Shown: one piece after another, positions 8,344 through 14,911 of the stretch
Numbering within the stretch: position 1 is the first letter of the stretch
Layout of the letters: each line of letters starts with the position of its first letter
NCBI GenBank assembly: GCA_044235825.1
Contig: JBIIHL010000018.1
Location: 1-29,240, forward strand
DNA from: CANGYM01 sp044235825
GTDB taxonomy: Bacteria; Pseudomonadota; Alphaproteobacteria; JAJTHO01; CANGYM01
Length of the DNA stretch: 29,240 nucleotides
Direction: 5' to 3'
The notes under the pieces: generated by a model
The model's input: only the letters and a program-made list of their open reading frames with translations
The model's database searches: none
What the model was told of the DNA's origin: nothing
Translations under genes and position numbers: made by a program

Positions 8344-9522
8344 ATGAAGCCCCTATCCCCAGCGCATCAGTTCCGGTTTGCGGCGCGTTTGGCGTGGCGA
8401 CAGATGATTTTTAGCCGTGCCAAATTGCTGGCTGCGGTTTTGGGGGTCATGTTTGCCTGTGTTTTGGTGTATATTCAAACGGGATTTCGGGACGCCCTGT
8501 ATGCCAGTGTGGTGCTGGCCCCATCAAAAATTGATGGGGATTTGTTTTTGATCCATCGCCAGACCGAGGCCTTTTGGCGCACCATCCCCTTTGCGCGGGC
8601 TGAATTGTACCGCGCCATGGCGCATCCTGATGTGAAGGAGGTTGTGCCGCTTTATATGGGCATGGCCCCGTTTAAAAACCCTGTGGATCATACCAAGCGA
8701 ACCTTGACCCTTTATGGTTATGACCCGTTAACGCACTTGATGAAGATCCCGCAGGTTATTGATCAACACAACCGGATCATTGATCCGGACACGGCATTGT
8801 TTGATGAAACGTCGCGCCCTGAATTTGGGCCCATTGCCCAGCTGTTGACCCATGGCCCTGTGCTGACGGAAATCAATGATCGTTCGGTAACCCTTAAAGG
8901 GACCTTTCGTTTGGGGGGATCGTTTGCATCGGACGGCAATGTGATCGTCAGTGATATCAATTTTTTTCGTATTTTTGCTGGCAGAGCCCCAGAACAGATT
9001 GATCTGGGGGTGATTCGATTAAAAGCGGGGGTGGATCCCCTAAAGGTTCAAAAAACACTGGGTCAGCGGGTCAGCAAAGATGTTTATTTGTTCACCTTCG
9101 CAGAAATGCAACAGCATGAGTTTCAGTATTGGCAAAAAAATGTTCCCGTGGGGTTTATTTTTGGTTTTGGCACATTGATGGGCTTGGTGGTGGGGATGAT
9201 CATTGTTTATCAGATTCTGTTTTCGGATATTTCCACCCATATGAATCAATACGCGACGCTGACAGCCATGGGGTACACATTTCAGTACCTGTTGATGGTG
9301 GTGCTGGCATCATCGTTGATTTTGGCGGTGTTGGGGTTTGTGCCTGGGACGTTGTTGGCGTGGGTTCTGTATCAGGTGGTGGAGGTTAACATTTTTTTAC
9401 CCATGCCCATGCCGTTGGTGAAAATGCTGTCCATTTTTGCCATGATTCTGGTGATGTGTGTGATGTCGGGGGTTTTGGCGATGCAAAAGCTGCGTTCCGT
9501 CGATCCAGCAGACATGTTTTGA
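8344..9522 (+). CDS. DevC-type ABC transporter permease (FtsX-like domain)
   Basis: A 392-aa inner-membrane permease with one helix near the N-terminus (LLAAVLGVMFACVLVYI, about 26-45), a periplasmic domain of about 220 residues, then three helices around 273-300, 318-345 and 360-385 that carry the FtsX-like fold. The motif FLIHRQTEAFWRTIPFAR is characteristic of DevC-like proteins. It is presumed to form an exporter with the upstream HlyD-type adaptor. No ATP-binding subunit follows; the next gene is an M23 peptidase about 80 bases away. The ATG at 8344 is preferred to an in-frame TTG at 8335, with AAGG at 8329-8332 as a weak ribosome-binding site. Confidence 0.87.
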   Translation: MKPLSPAHQFRFAARLAWRQMIFSRAKLLAAVLGVMFACVLVYIQTGFRDALYASVVLAPSKIDGDLFLIHRQTEAFWRTIPFARAELYRAMAHPDVKEVVPLYMGMAPFKNPVDHTKRTLTLYGYDPLTHLMKIPQVIDQHNRIIDPDTALFDETSRPEFGPIAQLLTHGPVLTEINDRSVTLKGTFRLGGSFASDGNVIVSDINFFRIFAGRAPEQIDLGVIRLKAGVDPLKVQKTLGQRVSKDVYLFTFAEMQQHEFQYWQKNVPVGFIFGFGTLMGLVVGMIIVYQILFSDISTHMNQYATLTAMGYTFQYLLMVVLASSLILAVLGFVPGTLLAWVLYQVVEVNIFLPMPMPLVKMLSIFAMILVMCVMSGVLAMQKLRSVDPADMF

Positions 9523-9602
9523 GTTGCATTTTATTTAAAAAATTGATAACCTGATGTTTATTTTCATCACTTTTTAAAACAGATCATTTTAGGCTTTACA
9601 GA

Positions 9603-10997
9603 ATGACACAAATGTCGGTATACCTTAGCCCTGCTAAGAAAAACGCCTTTTTTATGAAAAAACTTGGTCTTGGCTTTTTCCTGTTTGTGCCTTTGGCAAT
9701 TTTTGCCGTGGCCGCGCTGTTGCATCAGGAGCCAGAAAGCACAGATGTTGCTGAAAACACCTCCTCTGCGGCCCCTGCCGTTGTTGTGGAAGCTCAGCGT
9801 CCCAAAACATGCGAAGAACGTCAGGAGGGGCAGCCCTCAGCATCCTTAAAAGGCCACGATGTCTGGACCTATTTGTGTGACCACAGAGAAGATGTTTACA
9901 CCGTCTCTTCGGGGGATACGTTTGCTAAACTTCTTTCTGAACGGGGTCTTTCGTCATCCCAGGTGCATGAAGCCTCTCAGGCCGTGCGTCGTTTGTGGGA
10001 TACGCGTGAATTAAACGTGGGCCAAGATGTGCATTTCCTATACCCTTTGGAGGGAAAAGCTTCTTTAAAGGGCCTGTATCTTCTTTCTGATCCCACCCAT
10101 TTGGTTCTGTTAAAGCGGACGGGTCAGGAGTTCACGGCGGATTTGATTTCCGTGCCCTCAACCACCACCATGGTGTATAAAGAAAGTCGCATCACCAGCA
10201 GTTTGTTTGATGCCGCCAATCAGTCTGGGGTTCCCACGAACATCTTAATTGAGATGATTCGGGCCTTCAGTTATGACGTGGACTTTCAGCGCGAGGTTAA
10301 AGAAGGCAATACCTTTAGCGTTTTTTATGAAACCGTTCAGGACAATAACAAAAAAGTCCTGTCCAGCCGCAACATTGCCTATGCCTCCATGCGTCTGAAC
10401 GATCGTTTTTTGCGGATTTATGCCCACAAAACCAAAGATGGAACCACAGCGTTTTATTTTCGTGATGGGAGTTCCACCCGCAAAGCGTTGTTAAAAACCC
10501 CTGTGGATGGTGTTCGCATTTCTTCAACCTTTGGTATGCGAATGCACCCTATTTTGGGATATTCGAAAATGCACAAAGGGATTGACTTTGCCGCCCCCAG
10601 AGGCACCCCCATTCGGGCGGCGGGGAATGGGCGGATTGTTTATATGGGTCGTTTCGGCGCCTATGGGAATTATTTGAAAATCAAGCATAATGACAGCTTC
10701 TCCACCGCCTATGCCCACATCCATAACTTTCCTAAGGGACTGCGGGTAGGACAAACTGTCAAGCAGGGTCAGTTGGTGGCATTTATCGGCACCACGGGCC
10801 GTTCCACGGGCCCCCACCTGCACTATGAGATTTTGAAAAATGGCGCCCAAGTCAATCCCCAGAGCGTTAAACTGCCCACCAGTGAAAAACTGGCCGATGC
10901 GGAAATGAAGCGTTTCCGTCAAACGGTGGCCAAAGTGGAAATGCAAATGGCCGCCCAAGGCAAAGTCGACACGGCCCAGTTGGTGCAAAACCGATAG
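9603..10997 (+). CDS. M23 family metallopeptidase (murein endopeptidase, MepM-like)
   Basis: A 464-aa cell-wall hydrolase. A single membrane anchor lies at about 21-40, followed by a low-complexity linker. A LysM-like/OapA-like region (YTVSSGDTFAKLLSERGLS) at about 99-145 should bind peptidoglycan or position the enzyme. The C-terminal LytM domain has zinc ligands His324 and Asp328 (HKGIDFAAP) and His407 in HLHYEI, with His405 as the catalytic partner. It would cut peptide crosslinks during wall growth. AGG at 9591-9593 precedes the ATG at 9603. It ends nine bases before a large repeat. A fragment of a close relative lies at 19471-19740. Confidence 0.93.
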   Translation: MTQMSVYLSPAKKNAFFMKKLGLGFFLFVPLAIFAVAALLHQEPESTDVAENTSSAAPAVVVEAQRPKTCEERQEGQPSASLKGHDVWTYLCDHREDVYTVSSGDTFAKLLSERGLSSSQVHEASQAVRRLWDTRELNVGQDVHFLYPLEGKASLKGLYLLSDPTHLVLLKRTGQEFTADLISVPSTTTMVYKESRITSSLFDAANQSGVPTNILIEMIRAFSYDVDFQREVKEGNTFSVFYETVQDNNKKVLSSRNIAYASMRLNDRFLRIYAHKTKDGTTAFYFRDGSSTRKALLKTPVDGVRISSTFGMRMHPILGYSKMHKGIDFAAPRGTPIRAAGNGRIVYMGRFGAYGNYLKIKHNDSFSTAYAHIHNFPKGLRVGQTVKQGQLVAFIGTTGRSTGPHLHYEILKNGAQVNPQSVKLPTSEKLADAEMKRFRQTVAKVEMQMAAQGKVDTAQLVQNR

Positions 10998-11005
10998 AAA
11001 GAAAA

Positions 11006-11328
11006 GGCGGGGGCGGGGCAGCAGAATTGGCCCTAAGGGTCAAGGGCGAGGGGGAAAAAATACCGGACTGAGCGAAGCGAGGGAGGATGATTTTTTTCCC
11101 CTCGGCGAAGCGGACCCTTGAGGCTTAGGGGCAGTTCTGCTGGGTGGGAAGCCTTTTCCTTGGCGAAAGCACGCGCCTCCCGCCCCCACACTTTTCCTTT
11201 GGCGTCAAGGGGTGCGCTGCGCCGATTCGGAAAAAATCATCCTCGGTTCAGCCTCTATCGAGGCCTCACCTTGCGGTATTTTTTCCGCCTCGCCCCTTGA
11301 CGCCAAAGGAAAACCGTCCCACCCCGCC
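11006..11328. repeat. Two-hairpin repeat element, copy A
   Basis: An imperfect palindrome of about 323 bp bounded by GGCGGGG (11006) and CCCCGCC (ending 11328). It contains two long hairpins. Hairpin 1 pairs 11019-11046 with 11115-11142 (24 of 28 positions). Hairpin 2 pairs 11192-11212 with 11293-11313 (21 of 21). Each loop carries an inner A-tract/T-tract pairing: GGAAAAATACCG and GAGGATGATTTTTT occur in every arm when oriented alike. The element fills the space between the convergent M23 and virD4 genes, nine bases after one stop and 17 before the other. A second copy in opposite orientation is at 28821-29138. It is non-coding; open frames across it are by-products of its composition. Confidence 0.9.
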
Positions 11329-11345
11329 GCGTTTCTTGGGAAAAC

Positions 11346-13391
11346 CTAAGCCACATCCCCCAAATCCTGATGGGCTTGCTCTTCGGCGCGGCGCATATCC
11401 TCTTCATACTCGGCTTTGCGGGCCTCGATCATAAAGGGCGGCATGGACGGGGCGGGGGGATAATTCAAACCCATGCCATGCTCGGGATTGTACACCAAAT
11501 GTTTCAGCTCAGGATGTTTGAAATAGGCGGGGGTGTTCGCCATAATCGGGCGATTCATATTGGCCTGCATCAGGATAATATGCTGCTTTAGGTTTGGCAG
11601 GGACATAAAATCCTCTGGCCGGATCAGGGGCTGCCCCTGCAAGGATTTTTGCATATTGCTGGCAAAGGGGTTGGTTTGACGAGATAAACCCACGGTGCGG
11701 CTTTTGGATTTGGATTCCATGGTGCGCTGCCCCACCATTTCCGAAAACCGCTTGGCCGTGGTTTCGTTGTTCAGGGGCAAAATCACCTTGGCAGCGGTGG
11801 TGGAAATCACGGTTTCCATTTCATTTTCCCCGTATTTGGCCTTGATCTGGCCCAAATCCTGACCGATCATCAGGAAACTGACCTTTTGTCCCCGACCCAC
11901 GGCGGGACCATCAATCAGGGCCTGCAGCTTGGGCATCTGGGGAAACTCATCCAACACAAACAAAACAGGAAAGGGCCCCACGTCCCTGCCATCACGGGTT
12001 TTTCCCTTGGGTTTGTGGGCCACCAACCACGCGGACATGGCCTCAATCAACACACCTGTGATGACCCCTAGGGCGCGGGCATCCTCCTGATTCACACAAA
12101 TATAAATGGTCACGGGCTTCATTTCCCCTGTTATGGGGTCACGCATCCCGCGCACATCCATAAAAGAAAAATCACTTCGGGATGTTCTGGCCCGCACAGC
12201 ACTGTTTTTAAACACAATCAATCCACCGTCCATGGTGGACATAATGGACCCGCGCTCTTTATCCGGCGTGGCGGCTAGGCTGGTTAATTCCATCACCGCG
12301 CGGGGGGCAAAGCCTCCGGCATGGGCCTCGCTGGCGGCATCTTTTAAAAACTCCGTCACAGGATCATACTGCATAGCCTGCATGGGATTTTTTTTCATCA
12401 GTTCTTCTTTTTTCTTTTGGGCCCCCATAATGGCCTCGGTCATCCAGTCAATGATCAGGGGAATGCTGGCTTCCTGCCCGTGCCATTGCTTGGGGATGCC
12501 CTGATAATTGCCGGTTTCGCATTTTTGAACAATATAATGAACAAATCCGGCCAAGGCCGCGCGGGCCTTGGTGGACCAGTGGGGCTCTTTTTCATTTTCC
12601 ACAATCAGAATGTTGACGATACGATCCACATACAAATCGCGGTTGGGGCCAAATTCCGGAATACACATGGGGGACAGGGGATTCCAGCGGGGAAAAAACA
12701 ATCCCTTCTCTGGCTTGTCCTGCGCCGCCCATTCCAAACGAAAGCAAAGACTGTGTTTGGACCGATAGCCTGATGTCAAATCGAACAATTCCGGCTTCAC
12801 ATCATTCACAATCATGGATACATTGTCACAGGTTAAAATGGTGGGCACAACCACACTCACCGTTTTACCGGTTCCCGGGGGGGCCACACACAGAACTGAG
12901 AGGGTTTCCGGCAATTTCAAAAGCCGACCCTTCCATTCTCCAATCACGATGATCCAGCCTTTGTCCAGCAACCCCATCTCTTTGATATCATCATCACGGG
13001 CATAACGGGACGATCCAAAGGTATCATCGATAAAGCTATAGGGATTCCTCACCAGCATATAAAACAACAACAAGCTGGCGGGCACAAACGTTATTAACAT
13101 TTCAACAGGCAAACCAAACATTCGCCAATCATTGGGCACGGCGCCAACATTGCCAATCCAGCGAAGGTGAAATTCATAAAACACCATGGGGGAAAGCAGG
13201 GTTTCCCAGTACGATCCCAAACCTATTAAATTTGGCTTGCTGACCCCATTTTTCACCAAATAAAAAAAACTGGCGGAAACGGCCGTTCCCACATACACAA
13301 TAGAGACAAACCATAAAAAAGACCGAAAGATCCACCCTCTGGCCCTTTGGGTTTCACCGGCATCTTTTTTACGCTGATAGGACAGGGACAT
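11346..13391 (-). CDS. virD4: VirD4/TraG-family type IV secretion coupling protein
   Basis: A 681-aa inner-membrane ATPase that would hand DNA or protein substrates to a type IV secretion channel. Two or three N-terminal membrane segments (about 22-45 and 97-115) precede a cytoplasmic domain. Walker A is APPGTGKTV (about 170-178) and Walker B is VLFVLDEFPQMP (about 476-487). The conserved GSSRYA and the C-terminal ISTTAAKVILPLNNETTAKRFSE fit the TraG/VirD4 family and not FtsK or TrwB. No other type IV secretion gene is nearby. The start at 13391 lies downstream of a good minus-strand promoter at 13420-13448 and overlaps the divergent methyltransferase ATG. The tail is acidic and may contact the channel. 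Confidence 0.93.
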   Translation of the reverse strand: MSLSYQRKKDAGETQRARGWIFRSFLWFVSIVYVGTAVSASFFYLVKNGVSKPNLIGLGSYWETLLSPMVFYEFHLRWIGNVGAVPNDWRMFGLPVEMLITFVPASLLLFYMLVRNPYSFIDDTFGSSRYARDDDIKEMGLLDKGWIIVIGEWKGRLLKLPETLSVLCVAPPGTGKTVSVVVPTILTCDNVSMIVNDVKPELFDLTSGYRSKHSLCFRLEWAAQDKPEKGLFFPRWNPLSPMCIPEFGPNRDLYVDRIVNILIVENEKEPHWSTKARAALAGFVHYIVQKCETGNYQGIPKQWHGQEASIPLIIDWMTEAIMGAQKKKEELMKKNPMQAMQYDPVTEFLKDAASEAHAGGFAPRAVMELTSLAATPDKERGSIMSTMDGGLIVFKNSAVRARTSRSDFSFMDVRGMRDPITGEMKPVTIYICVNQEDARALGVITGVLIEAMSAWLVAHKPKGKTRDGRDVGPFPVLFVLDEFPQMPKLQALIDGPAVGRGQKVSFLMIGQDLGQIKAKYGENEMETVISTTAAKVILPLNNETTAKRFSEMVGQRTMESKSKSRTVGLSRQTNPFASNMQKSLQGQPLIRPEDFMSLPNLKQHIILMQANMNRPIMANTPAYFKHPELKHLVYNPEHGMGLNYPPAPSMPPFMIEARKAEYEEDMRRAEEQAHQDLGDVA

Positions 13392-14160
13392 GGCGGAGGG
13401 TTCTCACAATAACCTAAAAACCATAACGAATTGTATGGAAAAAGTCAAGGAAAATCCTGCCATCATCGTGGCCCCTGGCTATGGGTTTTCCCAAATGTTT
13501 GATGATGTTTATTTTCAGCCCAACGATCCAGTGGCGGAATCATCCTTTGTTTTTTTGCGGCATAATTTTCTGCCGCAGCGCATGGCTGTCTCCCCCCATT
13601 TTGTTGTGGGGGAATTGGGGTTTGGCAGCGGCCTGAATGCCCTGATCACTGTGGATTTATGGCTGCGCATGGCACCGGCGGGCAGCACGTTGATGTACTT
13701 CGCTGTTGAAAAATACCCCCTAACGCTGTCCCAGCTGATCGTGATGGGGCAACCTTGGGGGGCCCTGTTTCCCGACGCCCATGAGATGCTTATCTCCCCC
13801 CATTACGAAAACGCCTGCACGCAGGCCGTTAAGGTCCCCTTGCCAGATGGAAAAACCCTTGTTTTTCAGATTTTTGTTGATGATGCGGCCCGAGCGTTGT
13901 TGTCTTGGCCCGCCAAGGTGGATGCTTGGTTTTTGGACGGCTTTGCCCCCGCCAAAAATCCAGACATGTGGCATCCTTCGGTTTTATCAAGGATTGGGGA
14001 TAATAGCCTTTTGGGGGGAACCTTTGCCACCTTTACCGCGGCATCGGGTGTCCGGCAGGGGCTGCGGGATGCTGGCTTTCAGGTGTTTAGAACCAAAGGC
14101 TATGGCCCCAAAAAACATATGTCTTGGGGTTATCGCCTTTCAAAACCTGGGAAATTCTGA
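13390..14160 (+). CDS. mnmD: MnmD/MnmC2-like tRNA 5-methylaminomethyl-2-thiouridine methyltransferase
   Basis: A 256-aa SAM-dependent methyltransferase related to the N-terminal domain of MnmC, which methylates nm5s2U to mnm5s2U at wobble position 34. Visible signatures are FDDVYFQP, the SAM-binding GELGFGSGLNAL, and the catalytic-region DAWFLDGFAPAKNPDMW. Only the methyltransferase half is present; the FAD-dependent oxidase half of MnmC is absent, as in stand-alone MnmD proteins. Two starts are possible. ATG 13390 has AGGA seven bases upstream but overlaps the virD4 start. ATG 13435 gives a protein closer to the usual length but lacks a ribosome-binding site. The 3' end overlaps lolA by about 31 bases. 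Confidence 0.85.
   Translation: MAEGSHNNLKTITNCMEKVKENPAIIVAPGYGFSQMFDDVYFQPNDPVAESSFVFLRHNFLPQRMAVSPHFVVGELGFGSGLNALITVDLWLRMAPAGSTLMYFAVEKYPLTLSQLIVMGQPWGALFPDAHEMLISPHYENACTQAVKVPLPDGKTLVFQIFVDDAARALLSWPAKVDAWFLDGFAPAKNPDMWHPSVLSRIGDNSLLGGTFATFTAASGVRQGLRDAGFQVFRTKGYGPKKHMSWGYRLSKPGKF
13420..13448 (-). promoter_or_regulatory. Predicted promoter of virD4
   Basis: On the minus strand, TTGACT (13448-13443) and TATGGT (13425-13420) are separated by 17 bases. This predicts a transcription start around 13412 and a leader of about 20 bases before the virD4 ATG. It lies inside the first codons of the divergent methyltransferase gene if that gene starts at 13390. Confidence 0.6.
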
Positions 14161-14774
14161 CGCAGCTTAAAAAGATCGGGATCCAGAGAGGCCGGTTGCT
14201 GCAAAGATGTTAACTGCGTTCGGATGGGGCTGCCCACGGGATCCACATAGGCCCATCCCATCAACTGCAAAGTTTTTTTATCAAACAGAAAATACAGGGG
14301 CGGCTGGTCAGGGGATTGGGGCAAAACCCGCAAAAACGTCCGCGCGTCATCATGCGCCACTTGAAAGGTATAATCCGTGCGATCACTCAGCACCACAGGA
14401 TCCTGCAGCAAAAAAGCCAACGGCAGATCATCAATGGAAATATAGGTCCGCTGACCCAAATTCAAATCGTAAAAAACAGCGGTCCCCGCTTTGACAATCA
14501 GGTATTGCCGCGTTGACATTTTCAGATGCATCTGGTTGGGGCGTTTCCAGTAAAGGGTGCCGGTTTGATTGGGCTTGCCGTCTTCCCGCTGGATATAGGT
14601 TGCCTGAACTTGTTTGAGCACGTTCAGGTTTTTTTCAATTTGTGACAGAATCTGCCGATCCTGTGTCCATGCCAACACAGGATTATCAATGGCATCTCCA
14701 GCATCTTGGTTTTCTGCCGCTTGAATTCTTTGGGAGAACGCCAACAGAATCCAAAAAAGAAAAAACAGTCTCAT
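14130..14774 (-). CDS. lolA: Outer-membrane lipoprotein carrier protein LolA
   Basis: A 214-aa periplasmic protein with a signal peptide (about 1-19, ending IQAAEN). The LolA fold is indicated by the segment QVQATYIQREDGKPNQTGTL and by KRPNQMHLKM, followed by beta strands such as YLIVKAGTAVFYDLNLGQ and VLPQSPDQPPLYFLFDKKTL. LolA collects lipoproteins released by LolCDE and carries them to the outer membrane. AAGGG about six bases before the ATG supports the start. It converges on, and overlaps by about 31 bases, the upstream methyltransferase. In many alphaproteobacteria lolA neighbours ftsK or xthA; neither is here. Confidence 0.88.
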   Translation of the reverse strand: MRLFFLFWILLAFSQRIQAAENQDAGDAIDNPVLAWTQDRQILSQIEKNLNVLKQVQATYIQREDGKPNQTGTLYWKRPNQMHLKMSTRQYLIVKAGTAVFYDLNLGQRTYISIDDLPLAFLLQDPVVLSDRTDYTFQVAHDDARTFLRVLPQSPDQPPLYFLFDKKTLQLMGWAYVDPVGSPIRTQLTSLQQPASLDPDLFKLRQNFPGFERR

Positions 14775-14911
14775 GGCAGCCCTTTGTTGTGATTATGGTG
14801 TCTTTAAAGCACACTCGCGGCCTTCGTGCGATGATTTTGATGCTATTTTTTAAGGCATAAAAAAAAGGCTTAGGCAAACCCAAAGATTTCATGCTAAAGG
14901 CTTGATTCTCT

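Noticed and set aside
11118..11434. Open frames of 60-100 codons across repeat copy A, and similar ones across copy B
   Set aside because: They follow from the GC-rich palindromic sequence, appear in several frames and on both strands, and resemble only each other. They have no ribosome-binding sites.
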